From: Bacillota bacterium
GTDB lineage: Bacteria; Bacillota; Sulfobacillia; Sulfobacillales; Sulfobacillaceae
NCBI GenBank assembly: GCA_026627065.1
Contig: JAPNUO010000005.1
Span: forward strand, 62,001 to 126,000
Reading direction: 5' to 3'
Length of the DNA stretch: 64,000 nt
Shown here: positions 1 through 8,653 of the stretch, one piece after another
Layout: the number at the start of each line of letters is the position of its first letter
How positions within the stretch are numbered: position 1 is the first letter of the stretch
Program-made: the position numbers and the translations under genes
Notes under the pieces: model-generated
What the model was told of the DNA's origin: nothing
Databases searched by the model: none
What the model saw: only the letters and a program-made list of their open reading frames with translations

Positions 1-1
1 G

Positions 2-823
2 GTGACACCGGACGGACGCGTGGTGGGGTTTGTCGGCGGAGAATGCACCCGCCAGCAAATGCTGGAGCTTGCGCGGCAAGCCCTGGCGGACGGGCGGCCC
101 CGGCGCCTCCTGCTGTCCCCGGACCCCGATCGCTATGTCTCGGAGGAGGTGCGCGATCTGGTCGTGCAACCGATGACCTGTCACTCGGGAGGCACCGTGG
201 AATTGTTTCTCGAGCCGCGGTTGTCGTGGCCGTCGCTCGTAATCGTGGGCCAATCGCCGGTGGCCCAGGCGCTGGGGCAGCTCGCCGCGGCACTGCCGTG
301 GTCGGTTAAGGCCTTCTCTTATGAGGAGACGGGCGATTGGGACCAGCTGGGCGAGGCCATTCGGCAGGCGGTGAGTCCGGAGACGTATGTCGTCGTGGCC
401 ACCCTGGGCCAGTACGACGATTGGACCCTCGAAGTGCTGGGGTCAGCGTCGCCGCACTACCTCGGGGTGGTGGCCAGCCGTCGGCGGGGAGACCTCCTCC
501 GGGAGCGCTGGAGGGCGTTGCACGGCTCGGAGGCCCCTCCGGTTCGGGCGCCGGCGGGACTGGACCTGGGATCGCGCCACCCGGGGGACATTGCCTTGAG
601 CATTTTAGCGGAAATGACCCAAGAGCGGGCGCAACATCCAGTGTCGGTCGCCCCGCGCGACGAAGTGGCCTCGGCCCGGGTCATCGATCCCGTCTGCCAG
701 ATGGTGGTGGATTTAAGGACCACGCCGTACCGCATAACATGGCAAGGGGTGGAATACGGATTTTGTGCTGCCGGCTGCCTCGACGCATTTCGGGCCAACC
801 CCGGGCAGTATGCTTTGCGCTAG
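2..823 (+). CDS. XdhC/CoxF-family protein with C-terminal YHS domain (5' partial)
   Basis: XdhC/CoxF proteins insert or sulfurylate the molybdenum cofactor of xanthine or CO dehydrogenases. The first residues (TPDGRVVGFVGGEC) match the middle of the usual N-terminal GAK..DG.VVG..GGGC block, so the true start lies upstream of the window. A Rossmann-like C-terminal half follows (VIVGQSPVAQALGQLA; later VVVATLGQYDD). The last 45 residues form a YHS metal-binding domain with DPVCQM, then YGFCAAGC and F..NP..Y. The next genes are coxG, a MoxR ATPase and a VWA coxE, so this is the CO dehydrogenase maturation set; the structural coxMSL genes would lie to the left. The XdhC-YHS fusion is not the common architecture. 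Confidence 0.85.
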   Translation: MTPDGRVVGFVGGECTRQQMLELARQALADGRPRRLLLSPDPDRYVSEEVRDLVVQPMTCHSGGTVELFLEPRLSWPSLVIVGQSPVAQALGQLAAALPWSVKAFSYEETGDWDQLGEAIRQAVSPETYVVVATLGQYDDWTLEVLGSASPHYLGVVASRRRGDLLRERWRALHGSEAPPVRAPAGLDLGSRHPGDIALSILAEMTQERAQHPVSVAPRDEVASARVIDPVCQMVVDLRTTPYRITWQGVEYGFCAAGCLDAFRANPGQYALR

Positions 824-854
824 CCAACGACTTCCATGAGAAAGGCGGGGGAAT

Positions 855-1322
855 GTGAAGACTTATAGCGGTTCGATGGCCATCTCGGCCCCCATCGAGG
901 TGGCGTGGGCGTTTTTAGTGGACCCGCATCACATTGCGGCGAGTATGCCGGACGTCCAGGAATACCAGGTCACCGACGAGACGCATTTTACCGCGAAGGT
1001 GAAGGTAGGTATCGGGCCCGTCCGCGCGGTGCTGGATTTGACGGCTTCGGTGGAGCCGCTGTCGCCGCCCCGCGAAGCGCGCCTTCAGGTGCGCGGAGGG
1101 GGAATGGGCAGCGGTTTGGAGCTCATCAGCACCATTGTGCTCGATCCGGGAGATGGCGACGAACCCTCCACCCAGATTACCTGGACAGCTCAGGTGGGGG
1201 TCAGCGGGCCCTTGGCGACGCTAGGGGGCCGGTTGCTGGATTCCCAGGTGAAAAAAACCACCGAACAAGTCTTCGCCAATATTCAGCAAGGATTAGCCGC
1301 CCAGGCGGCCGTCGATCCGTAG
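855..1322 (+). CDS. coxG: CoxG-like SRPBCC protein
   Basis: Carbon monoxide dehydrogenase subunit G family (START/SRPBCC fold). CoxG is thought to help attach or mature CO dehydrogenase at the membrane. At 155 residues it has the family's characteristic opening: YSGSMAISAPIEVAWAFLVDP, then a predicted helix and MPDVQEY. The body alternates beta strands (FTAKVKVGIGPVRAVLDL) and ends in a long amphipathic helix. Start is GTG; an ATG two bases upstream is followed at once by TGA. It lies 31 bases after the XdhC gene and 20 before the MoxR ATPase, so it is probably cotranscribed. The C-terminal membrane anchor found in some CoxG proteins is absent. Confidence 0.85.
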   Translation: MKTYSGSMAISAPIEVAWAFLVDPHHIAASMPDVQEYQVTDETHFTAKVKVGIGPVRAVLDLTASVEPLSPPREARLQVRGGGMGSGLELISTIVLDPGDGDEPSTQITWTAQVGVSGPLATLGGRLLDSQVKKTTEQVFANIQQGLAAQAAVDP

Positions 1323-1342
1323 AAAACTGAAGGAGGCGTCGT

Positions 1343-2194
1343 GTGTCCATTGCAAATTGGCGCGCGCGGCTGGCCTCGGTGGGGTACCTCGCGGACGACC
1401 AAGTGGCGGCCGCCGTGCATCTGGCGGTCAGCTTGGAGCGTCCGCTGCTGGTTGAGGGACCGGCCGGGGTGGGAAAGACCCGCTTGGCCCAAGCCCTCGC
1501 GGAGTGTGAAGGCCGTGCGCTGGTGCGTCTTCAGTGTTACGAAGGGCTGGACGATACCAAGGCGCTGTATGATTGGAATTATGCGAAGCAGTTGTTGGCC
1601 AGCCGGACTGCTCAGGGGGGAAGCCTGGCCACCGAGTCCCTCTATACGTGGGACTATCTGCTGGAACGGCCCCTGCTCAAGGCCTTGCGTTTGGTCCCGG
1701 CGCCGGTGCTGCTGATTGACGAGGTCGAGCGCGCCGACGCCGCCTTCGAAGCTCTCCTTTTGGAATTTTTGGGCGAGTTCCAGATTACCATTCCGGAATT
1801 GGGCACCGTCTCGGCGGCCGAACGCCCTCGGGTCGTGCTCACCTCCAACCGCACGCGGGATCTTTCCGATGCGTTGAGGCGCCGATGCCTCTATTGTTGG
1901 CTAGACTACCCCGATCGCGAGCGAGAGCTGGCGATTATTCATCAAGCGGTGCCCGAGTTGCCGCAGCGCCTGGCGGACGCATTGGTGGACGCGGTGGGGC
2001 AACTGCGTCGGCTTCAGCTCTTAAAGCCGCCGGGTGTCGCGGAATCGTTGGACTGGGCGCGAGCGTTAGCCGGACTGGGCCGGGACACCTTGACCGATGA
2101 CGAGTGGGAATGGACGCTCGGGACCGTGATCAAAACGCGCGAAGACCGCGAGATTGTGCTGCAATCCGGGCTAAGGGCGCTATGGCGGAAATAA
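1343..2194 (+). CDS. coxD: MoxR-type AAA+ ATPase, CoxD-like
   Basis: MoxR-family ATPases pair with VWA proteins as metal-insertion chaperones; CoxD takes part in assembly of the Cu-Mo centre of CO dehydrogenase. Walker A is GPAGVGKT at residues 39-46, Walker B is VLLIDEVERAD around residue 125, and sensor 1 is VVLTSNRTRDLSDALRRRC. Start is GTG with AGGAGG six bases upstream. Its 3' end overlaps the downstream coxE by 13 bases, which suggests translational coupling. At 283 residues it has the usual CoxD length. A second, unrelated MoxR gene lies at 32622-33590; this one is assigned to the cox system by its neighbours. Confidence 0.85.
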   Translation: MSIANWRARLASVGYLADDQVAAAVHLAVSLERPLLVEGPAGVGKTRLAQALAECEGRALVRLQCYEGLDDTKALYDWNYAKQLLASRTAQGGSLATESLYTWDYLLERPLLKALRLVPAPVLLIDEVERADAAFEALLLEFLGEFQITIPELGTVSAAERPRVVLTSNRTRDLSDALRRRCLYCWLDYPDRERELAIIHQAVPELPQRLADALVDAVGQLRRLQLLKPPGVAESLDWARALAGLGRDTLTDDEWEWTLGTVIKTREDREIVLQSGLRALWRK

Positions 2195-3282
2195 CGGCGG
2201 TGGAGGCTTTAGCAGGTCGGGTAGCGGGGTTTACCGCGTTCTTGCGGGGGCAAGGCTTCTCCGTGGGGGCCGCGGACACCGCGCTGGCCTTGCAAGCGCT
2301 GCCAGGCGAAGACCTCGTGAACCGGGAAACGGTGTTGAGGCTCTGGCGCAGCGTCTACGCGAAGACGGCGAGTGAATGGGAGCAGTTTCCCACCCTCTTT
2401 TTTCGATATTTCTCCAGCCGTCCGCCGCGGTTTCAGGAACGCGCGCGTGAGGTGTGGGAAGGCGGAGGAGGGACCAGGGAGAAGGGCGGGGTCCAGCCCC
2501 CTCGGTGGCAACCCGCTGCCCGCCGTCACGCCTTGCTGGCCTACAGTCCCGATGCGGGTAGCCCCGTACCTCTGGTCGTCGATCCGGGGTGGAACAAAGA
2601 GCGGATGGCATCCTGGACCCAAAGAGCGTTACAGCGTTGGCAGACCGTCTTGGGATTCCGGCAAGCGCCTCCCTGGGGGCCGCGCATTGCTTGGCGAGAG
2701 ACCGCGCGGGAAAGCTTTCGGTACGGGGGAGAGATCGCCGAGTGGGTGCGCCAGCGGCCGTCGCCGCGGCCGGTCGAGGTCGTGGCGCTGCTTGACGTCT
2801 CGGGATCGATGCGATCCTTTGTGCCTTTTTACCTTGCGCTGTGCTGGCAGCTTCAGCGGTCGGGCGGTCACGTGCGCGCGTTCGTGGCGTCCAACCGCGT
2901 GGAAGAGGTCACTCGGGCGTTGAGGCGGGCTTGGCCGGGCAGTCCGCCCTTGTTGCCCGAGGAGGGGCTGGGGGGAGGCACGCGGCTCGGGGAGGCTTGC
3001 CTCTGGCTTTGGGAGCGCCGGGCCACCCTGCCGTCACGGGCGATTTGGCTCATCGCATCCGACGGCTACGATGCGGGGGACCTGCGCCCCTTGGTCGACA
3101 CCTTTCCCAAGTTGTCTGGGATGTTTCGCCGGGTGATCTGGCTCAATCCCTTGTTGTTGGAACCCGACTATGTGCCGCGCGCTCAAGCCATGCGCGTCGC
3201 GCTGCCGTATTGCCACGAACACGTGGGGGTGCGCGACGCTGACTCCTGGATCCGCTACGTGCGAAGTCTCGGGGAGGGCTGA
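2182..3282 (+). CDS. coxE: CoxE-like VWA-domain protein
   Basis: CoxE-family proteins carry a von Willebrand A domain and act with the MoxR ATPase CoxD during CO dehydrogenase maturation. The MIDAS motif DVSGSM starts at residue 205 (ALLDVSGSMRSF), a second part is GGGTRLGEA, and IASDGYDAGD supplies the last conserved Asp. The N-terminal half is Arg- and Pro-rich and helical. I chose the ATG that overlaps the end of the ATPase gene (MAEITAVEAL) over a longer reading frame, because the extra N-terminal residues are only the other frame of the ATPase gene. It is the last gene of the cox block and is followed by a strong terminator. Confidence 0.82.
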   Translation: MAEITAVEALAGRVAGFTAFLRGQGFSVGAADTALALQALPGEDLVNRETVLRLWRSVYAKTASEWEQFPTLFFRYFSSRPPRFQERAREVWEGGGGTREKGGVQPPRWQPAARRHALLAYSPDAGSPVPLVVDPGWNKERMASWTQRALQRWQTVLGFRQAPPWGPRIAWRETARESFRYGGEIAEWVRQRPSPRPVEVVALLDVSGSMRSFVPFYLALCWQLQRSGGHVRAFVASNRVEEVTRALRRAWPGSPPLLPEEGLGGGTRLGEACLWLWERRATLPSRAIWLIASDGYDAGDLRPLVDTFPKLSGMFRRVIWLNPLLLEPDYVPRAQAMRVALPYCHEHVGVRDADSWIRYVRSLGEG

Positions 3283-3330
3283 GCGGGTTCACGAAGGCGG
3301 GGCGCGCGGTGAGGGGTCGTGTCTTCCGGG

Positions 3331-3378
3331 CTTTGAGGCGGTTCGCGCCTCGAAGCTCGTTTTTTTTTTTTTTTTTTT
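3331..3378 (+). terminator. Intrinsic terminator with a 19-T tract
   Basis: A 10-bp stem (CTTTGAGGCG paired with CGCCTCGAAG, one G-T wobble) closes a GTTCG loop. Four bases follow, then an uninterrupted run of 19 T at 3360-3378. It lies 48 bases after the coxE stop, so it should end the cox operon and separate it from cobQ. Confidence 0.8.
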
Positions 3379-3532
3379 CGTCCCACGCGAAGGGCGCCGA
3401 GGGCGCTGGGAATTTCCTGGAGGGCGTTCTGCGGCCGTCTCTTCGACCGATGCAGCGGGGGACAGGCGAAGGAAGAAAGCAGGATTGGGGCCGCGCGATG
3501 AAGAAAGGATGGAAAAGCACTCGGGAAGGGGA

Positions 3533-5104
3533 ATGGACGTGGCCAGAGCGCTGATGGTGATGGGCACAGCATCCCATGTGGGGAAAACCCTGATGGTGGC
3601 GGCTTTGTGCCGAATCCTTCGCCAAGACGGCTACCGCGTGGCGCCCTTTAAGGCGCAGAATATGTCGCGCAATGCCGCGCTGACCGCCGACGGCCGGGAA
3701 TTGAGCCGGGCTCAGGCAATGCAGGCGGAGGCGGCCGGCGTCCCGCCGGACGTGCACATGAATCCTCTCTTGCTCAAACCGACCAATGCCCACGCCGCCC
3801 AGCTTATTGTGCAGGGCCGGGCCGTCAGCGAAGTCCAAGCGCGGCAGTACATGGCGGATCCCAAGCACGACCTCTGGACTGCCGTCGTCGACAGCTATCG
3901 CGCCCTCGATCGGCAGTTTGACGTCCTGGTCATCGAGGGAGCGGGCAGCCCGGTCGAGATGAACCTCAAGGATCGCGACCTCGCCAACATGCGAGTCGCG
4001 GCCCTGGCCCAGGCTCCTGTGATGCTGGTCGCGGATATCGAGCGCGGGGGCGTGTTTGCGGCCGTGGTCGGGACTTTGAGCCTCTTGGCCCCGGAAGAGC
4101 GACAGCGCGTGCGCGGGGTGGTCATTAACAAATTTCGGGGCGATCCCACGCTCTTTGACGACGGGGTACGCCTTTTGGAGGAGCGGACCCAAACGCCGGT
4201 GTGGGGCGTGGTCCCGTATATCCCGGACCTTTGGCTTGACGAGGAAGACTCCATGGGGTTGGAAGCCGACCGGTATCGCCGGGCGGCTCGGGGCGATGTC
4301 CGGGTGGCGATCGTGTTGCTGCCCCATATCGCCAACTTTACCGATTTTGACGCGCTGTTTTGGGATCCGTCGGTGGATGCCGCCTTTGTCCGGCGTCCCG
4401 AAGCGCTGGCCGATGCCGACGCCGTGATTCTACCGGGCACCAAAAACACCCTGGACGATTTAGCGTGGCTCCGCGCTGCGGGGTGGCTGCGGGCGCTGGA
4501 GGAAGCGCGAACCCGCGGCGCGGCCATTTTGGGCATATGCGGAGGGTTTCAGATGCTTGGCCGCGCCGTGAGGGATCCGGAGAGATTGGAGTCCTCTCGC
4601 GAAGTTGTCGAGGGCTTGGGATGGATGACCATGGACACGACGTTGCGGTCGCCAAAGCGCACCACCTGGGTCAGCGGGCGTTTGGCCGGCGCGTGGGGAG
4701 GAATTCCCGTGGCGGGTTACGAAATGCATATGGGTCAGAGTCGCTGGCAAGGGTCTCGTCCTGCTCCACTGGCCGAGGTCAAGGGCCCCGGAGAGGTCGC
4801 TTGGCGAGACGAGGGGGCGGTCTTAGACGCGGGGGCCGTGATTGGCACGTATCTTCACGGGATTTTTGACGACGGCGGGTTCCGCGATTGGTGGCTCCAG
4901 CTGGTGCGGCGCCGGCGGGGAATGAGCGCGGCGCCCCGCCCCGCTCTGCCCATGGCGGCCGTCAAGGAGGAGGCCTATGATCGCTTGGCGGCGGTGGTGC
5001 GGGCGCACCTCGCCATGCCCGCGATCTATCGGGCGCTGGCCGTCGAGCCGCGAGGCGCTGGGCCCATCATTGAGAAGACCCTAGGAGAATACCGGAAAGG
5101 ATGA
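3533..5104 (+). CDS. cobQ: Cobyric acid synthase
   Basis: CobQ/CbiP amidates the b, d, e and g side chains of adenosylcobyrinic a,c-diamide, using glutamine and ATP. The N-terminal dethiobiotin-synthetase-like ATPase domain starts ALMVMGTASHVGKT (P-loop residues 11-19) and contains the family signature KAQNMS. The C-terminal class I glutamine amidotransferase domain has the nucleophile Cys336 in GICGGFQMLG and His442 in TYLHGIFDD. The reading frame is open far upstream, but similarity begins at MDVARALMV and a purine-rich AAGGGGA precedes it, which gives the normal length of 523 residues. The SDR gene follows with no gap. An ATG at 3509 is a less likely start. Confidence 0.93.
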   Translation: MDVARALMVMGTASHVGKTLMVAALCRILRQDGYRVAPFKAQNMSRNAALTADGRELSRAQAMQAEAAGVPPDVHMNPLLLKPTNAHAAQLIVQGRAVSEVQARQYMADPKHDLWTAVVDSYRALDRQFDVLVIEGAGSPVEMNLKDRDLANMRVAALAQAPVMLVADIERGGVFAAVVGTLSLLAPEERQRVRGVVINKFRGDPTLFDDGVRLLEERTQTPVWGVVPYIPDLWLDEEDSMGLEADRYRRAARGDVRVAIVLLPHIANFTDFDALFWDPSVDAAFVRRPEALADADAVILPGTKNTLDDLAWLRAAGWLRALEEARTRGAAILGICGGFQMLGRAVRDPERLESSREVVEGLGWMTMDTTLRSPKRTTWVSGRLAGAWGGIPVAGYEMHMGQSRWQGSRPAPLAEVKGPGEVAWRDEGAVLDAGAVIGTYLHGIFDDGGFRDWWLQLVRRRRGMSAAPRPALPMAAVKEEAYDRLAAVVRAHLAMPAIYRALAVEPRGAGPIIEKTLGEYRKG

Positions 5105-5109
5105 CCATT

Positions 5110-6129
5110 ATGGCACTCAAGCTCTTGTTTATCGGCGGCACCGGGCTGATCAGCCGGGAGGTGTCGAAACTGGCGGTGGCGCGCGGCATGAACTTGACGC
5201 TCTTGAACCGGGGGCGGCGCATGCCGGCGGGGATCGAGGGGGCTCGGGTGATCCCCGGGGATGTCCGCGATCCGGCGACGCTTGCAGCGCTCCGGCAGGA
5301 AACTTTCGACGTGGTGGTAGACTGGATCGCGTTTACGCCGGACCACATCGAAGCCGACATCCAGCACTTTTTAGGCCGTACGGGCCAATTCATCTTCATT
5401 AGCAGCGCGTCGGTCTACCAAAAGCCGGCGAACCGCTACCTGATCACCGAATCCACGCCGCTGGCCAACCCGTACTGGCAATATTCGCGGGACAAGATCC
5501 GCTGTGAGGAGCGACTCCTGGAAGCATATCGCGAACACCAGTTTCCGGTGACGATTGTCCGTCCCTCCCACACCTACGGGGAGACCTCCATCCCGGCGTC
5601 GCTGAACAGCCACGCCCATCCCTGGTCGTTGGTCGATCGCATGCGCCGGGGCCGGCCGGTGATCGTCCATGGCGACGGCAGCTCCCTTTGGGTGATGACG
5701 CACAACACCGATTTCGCGCGCGGGTTTTTGGGCCTGGTGGGGCAGCCGTCGGCGATTGGCCATGCCTTTCACATTACGTCGGACGAAGTCTTAAGCTGGG
5801 ATCAAATCTACCGCACCATTGGAGCGGCCGCCGGCGTCGCGCCGCAGCTGGTGCACATCCCCTCCGACTTCATCGCCGCCGCCGACCCCGAGGCGGAAGG
5901 CGGGCTCCTCGGAGACAAATCGGTGAGCGTGGTGTTTGACAACCAGAAAATCAAGCGGTGGGTGCCCGACTATTGCGCCACGGTATCCTTTGCCGAGGGC
6001 ATGCGGCGGTCCATCGCCTGGTTCGAGGCCCACCCCGAGGCGCAAACCGTCGACGACGGGTGGAATCAAAGGATGGATCGCATTCTCCGCGCCTATGAGG
6101 CTGGGTTGGCCGCGCTGAAGGCCGAGTAG
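5110..6129 (+). CDS. NAD-dependent epimerase/dehydratase (extended SDR)
   Basis: Extended short-chain dehydrogenase of about 340 residues. The Rossmann motif at the N-terminus is LLFIGGTGLIS, the catalytic Tyr-Lys pair is in QYSRDK, and a Ser-rich strand FIFISSASVYQ supplies the active-site Ser. The conserved IVRPSHTYGE follows. I chose the ATG at 5110 because GGAAAGGA lies eight bases upstream; an ATG at 5101 overlapping the cobQ stop is the alternative. It lies inside a cobalamin gene run, but nothing in the sequence ties it to a cobalamin step. Its substrate is unknown; the family includes nucleoside-diphosphate-sugar epimerases. Confidence 0.8.
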   Translation: MALKLLFIGGTGLISREVSKLAVARGMNLTLLNRGRRMPAGIEGARVIPGDVRDPATLAALRQETFDVVVDWIAFTPDHIEADIQHFLGRTGQFIFISSASVYQKPANRYLITESTPLANPYWQYSRDKIRCEERLLEAYREHQFPVTIVRPSHTYGETSIPASLNSHAHPWSLVDRMRRGRPVIVHGDGSSLWVMTHNTDFARGFLGLVGQPSAIGHAFHITSDEVLSWDQIYRTIGAAAGVAPQLVHIPSDFIAAADPEAEGGLLGDKSVSVVFDNQKIKRWVPDYCATVSFAEGMRRSIAWFEAHPEAQTVDDGWNQRMDRILRAYEAGLAALKAE

Positions 6130-6172
6130 CCAGGCCGGCCAACGCCACCGGTTGCGGAAGAAGGAGGCGAGC

Positions 6173-6952
6173 ATGGGACGCTATCCAGAACGCATTGTGG
6201 CGCTGGCGGCGGAAGTGCCGGGCATTCTGGCCGAGCTTGACGCCCTCGACCGGGTGGTGGGCATTTCCGCCTATACCACGCATCCCCCGGAAGCGTTGGA
6301 TAAACCCAAAGTCAGCGGCTTTCAGCACGGGAGCGTCGACCGCATCTTGGCTCAAGAGCCCGACCTCGTCATCCTGACGTCGACGGTGCAGGCGAATTTG
6401 GCCCGCAAGCTGGGTGCGCGCGGCGCGACCTTGATTCACCTGCACCCTCATCGTTTGTCCGATGTGTTTCAGACCATTCGCCTGCTTGGGAACGTGGTGG
6501 GGGAAGCCGCCAGGGCGGAAGCGCTGGTCCATCGGCTGTCCGGCGAGCTGGAGGCGGTGCGCGGCCGGGGCCGCGCGTTGGCCCGCCATCCGCGCGTCTA
6601 TTTTGAAGAATGGATGGATCCGCTCGTCGCGGGCATTGGCTGGGTCAGCGATCTCGTGGAAATTGCGGGCGGGTACGACGTGTTTCGCGCGCGCGCGACG
6701 GCGGGGCGCCTGGCCCAAGACCGCGTCGTCTCGCTCGACGAATGGCGGCAGGCTCATTTCGACGTGATGTTGGCGTCCTGGTGCGGCAAACCGTTTGACC
6801 CAGCGGTGGTGCGCCGGCGGCCGGGGGCCGAGACGGTGCCGGCGGTGCGGACCGGGCGACTTTATGCCATCGACGGGAGCATCCTGGAGTGCGGGGTGCG
6901 GGTCGCCGAGCACGCCCGGAAATTGTTGGCGCTGTTTGAGCACTGTCAGTAA
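6173..6952 (+). CDS. BtuF-like cobalamin-binding protein without signal peptide
   Basis: Periplasmic-binding-protein fold of the BtuF/FhuD type (cobalamin or siderophore binding). The pattern is clear: RIVALAAEVPGILAELDALDRVVGIS, then EPDLVILTS and the second lobe YFEEWMDPLVAGIGWVSDLVEIAGG. Unlike a transporter subunit it has no signal peptide or lipobox: AAGGAGG lies four bases before the ATG, and the protein begins directly with the first lobe. It should therefore be cytosolic. It sits between the SDR gene and the cobalamin adenosyltransferase. A role in cobalamin handling inside the cell is an inference from the neighbours. Confidence 0.8.
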   Translation: MGRYPERIVALAAEVPGILAELDALDRVVGISAYTTHPPEALDKPKVSGFQHGSVDRILAQEPDLVILTSTVQANLARKLGARGATLIHLHPHRLSDVFQTIRLLGNVVGEAARAEALVHRLSGELEAVRGRGRALARHPRVYFEEWMDPLVAGIGWVSDLVEIAGGYDVFRARATAGRLAQDRVVSLDEWRQAHFDVMLASWCGKPFDPAVVRRRPGAETVPAVRTGRLYAIDGSILECGVRVAEHARKLLALFEHCQ

Positions 6953-6968
6953 CTCAGGGGGGAAAACG

Positions 6969-7532
6969 ATGCGCATTTACACGCGGGGCGGGGACCGCGG
7001 CAAGACCGCGCTCATCGGGGGCAAGCGCCGCTACAAGGATGATGCACGGGTGGAGGCCTACGGGGCGGTGGACGAAGCTGGCGCTTTCATTGGCCTAGCC
7101 GCCGCTCACCTGAGGAGCGAGGGGCATGAGGATATGGTGGCGGTGTTACAAGAGGTGGCCCAACGCTTGTGGGACGTGGGGGCGGACCTGGCGGCACCGG
7201 ATCCCGGAGAGCATCCGATGCGCACGCCCGAGGGGGCGGCAGCCGCCTTAGAACCCCTCATTGATCGGTATGCCAGCGAAAGCGAGCCCATCCGGCAGTT
7301 CATCCTGCGCGGAGGAACGCTGGGCGCCGCGTACCTTCATGTCGCCTGCACCGTTGTGCGGCGCGCGGAGCGCCGGGCGGTGGCCCTCATGCGCGCCGAG
7401 GCCGTGCCCGCGCCCACTATCCAGTACCTCAACCGCGCCTCCGACCTTTTGTTCGTCATGGCGCGGGCAGCCAACGCGCGGGCCGGGGTCGGCGATATCC
7501 CGTACCGTCAAAGCCCCGACGTGTTTCGCTAA
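6969..7532 (+). CDS. Cob(I)alamin adenosyltransferase, PduO type
   Basis: Transfers the adenosyl group of ATP to cob(I)alamin or cobinamide to make the adenosyl cofactor. Family signatures: IYTRGGDRGKTAL at the N-terminus (ATP binding), KDDARVEAYGAVDEAGAFIG, CTVVRRAERR, and YLNRASDLLFVMAR near the end. Length is 187 residues, typical for the PduO class. The ATG follows AGGGGGGAAAAC, 16 bases after the preceding gene. The codons upstream in this frame are only the shadow of that gene. It probably completes an operon cobQ-SDR-binding protein-adenosyltransferase. Confidence 0.92.
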   Translation: MRIYTRGGDRGKTALIGGKRRYKDDARVEAYGAVDEAGAFIGLAAAHLRSEGHEDMVAVLQEVAQRLWDVGADLAAPDPGEHPMRTPEGAAAALEPLIDRYASESEPIRQFILRGGTLGAAYLHVACTVVRRAERRAVALMRAEAVPAPTIQYLNRASDLLFVMARAANARAGVGDIPYRQSPDVFR

Positions 7533-7602
7533 CAGTGGCCCGCCGGGGAAGGAGCAACGATCGCCCCGTCGCCCGGCGGGACCCAGGCCTAGGCATGGTC
7601 CT

Positions 7603-8556
7603 CTAGCTGTTGAGGCGCGGAAGCTTTAATCCGGGGTGCAGCAGGCGCACCAGCTCTTCCAGCCCCATCACCAAGGCCGGCGACGGTTCATTGACGTAGG
7701 ACGAGTTGGGCAGCGCGTAGATGTGGCCGGTTTTGACGGCGGTAATGGCGGAAAAGCCGGCATAGCGTTTTTCTCGCGCGATCGTGGTGGCGTCGGGATC
7801 AATCAGAATGTCCTCGGGGTCGGCTTTGACCACCTGTTCGGCGGTGACCTGGGGATATGGCTGCTTGGAGAGGAAGGCGCCGATATTGACGGCTCCCGCC
7901 ATGTCAATCAGCGAATTGACAAAGGAATGCGGGCCCGCCGTGTAGAGATCCCCCAAGTCGTAAAAGACGGTGGGGCGGCTTTTCACCCGTTTGACCGCCG
8001 CCTCGATTTCGGCCATTTGCTGCTTCATTTGGGCGACGATGCGTTCGGCGGCCGCAGTGCGTCCGGTAGCTTCCCCGACCAGGAGAATGTCGTGGTAGAC
8101 CCCGGCCACTGATTCCGGTTCGAGAATCAACACCGGGATGTGGAACGTGCGGAGCGCGGACAGGCCATCAATGCCCTCGGACGCAATCACCAGATCGGGT
8201 TTGGCGGCGACCACTTCCTCCACATTGATTCCCGGGTAGGACGGGCCGATGCTGTGCAGGCCGCGCAGTTCGCGGTTCCACGGGGGCGGCGTGTATTCAA
8301 AGGTCGAGGTGTCGGTACCGACGATGTCGCGCTTCAATCCCAGGTCCAGCGCAATTTCCGCGTTGCTGGGCTCAAGGGTGACGATGCGGGTGGCCGGCCT
8401 TGGCAAGACCACCGTTTGTCCAATGTCGTCGACCAGGCGGATCGGCTGGGATTTGACGGGAGCGCTCGTCGGCTTGCTAAAGCCGGTGGTGACCAGAGCT
8501 AGCGCGGCGGCCGCGGCAACCGCTAGCCCTCTGAGAAGCGTTGACGACTGTTTCAT
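7603..8556 (-). CDS. btuF: Exported cobalamin-binding protein, BtuF-like
   Basis: ABC-transporter substrate-binding protein (Peripla_BP_2 / BtuF fold). The N-terminus is a Sec signal: MKQSSTLLRGL, an Ala/Leu-rich core, then GFSKP. No lipobox Cys is visible, so anchoring is unclear. The first lobe starts RIVTLEPSNAEIALDLGL, with KPDLVIAS, and the second lobe has PTVFYDLGDLYTAGPHSFVNSLIDMAGAVNIG. Substrate is assigned from the cobalamin riboswitch 98 bases upstream on the same strand. The permease and ATPase are not in the window, so it probably works with a transporter encoded elsewhere. It is transcribed towards the adenosyltransferase gene. Confidence 0.85.
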   Translation of the reverse strand: MKQSSTLLRGLAVAAAAALALVTTGFSKPTSAPVKSQPIRLVDDIGQTVVLPRPATRIVTLEPSNAEIALDLGLKRDIVGTDTSTFEYTPPPWNRELRGLHSIGPSYPGINVEEVVAAKPDLVIASEGIDGLSALRTFHIPVLILEPESVAGVYHDILLVGEATGRTAAAERIVAQMKQQMAEIEAAVKRVKSRPTVFYDLGDLYTAGPHSFVNSLIDMAGAVNIGAFLSKQPYPQVTAEQVVKADPEDILIDPDATTIAREKRYAGFSAITAVKTGHIYALPNSSYVNEPSPALVMGLEELVRLLHPGLKLPRLNS

Positions 8557-8653
8557 GGCCAGAAAAATCCCCTCTCTTTGAGTGAGTGAACCTCAGGCGA
8601 GAAGGGCGCACGAAAAAAAGGCGGCGCCCGACAACCCGCAGGCTCGCCCGATG

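Noticed and set aside
3143..4327. Minus-strand open frame of 394 codons opposite coxE and cobQ
   Set aside because: It crosses two well-supported plus-strand genes and the terminator, has no domain and arises from GC-rich codon use.
7533..7602. GC-rich inverted repeat CCCGCCGGG / CCCGGCGGG between convergent adenosyltransferase and btuF genes
   Set aside because: Loop of more than 20 bases and no T-run, so I do not call a terminator.
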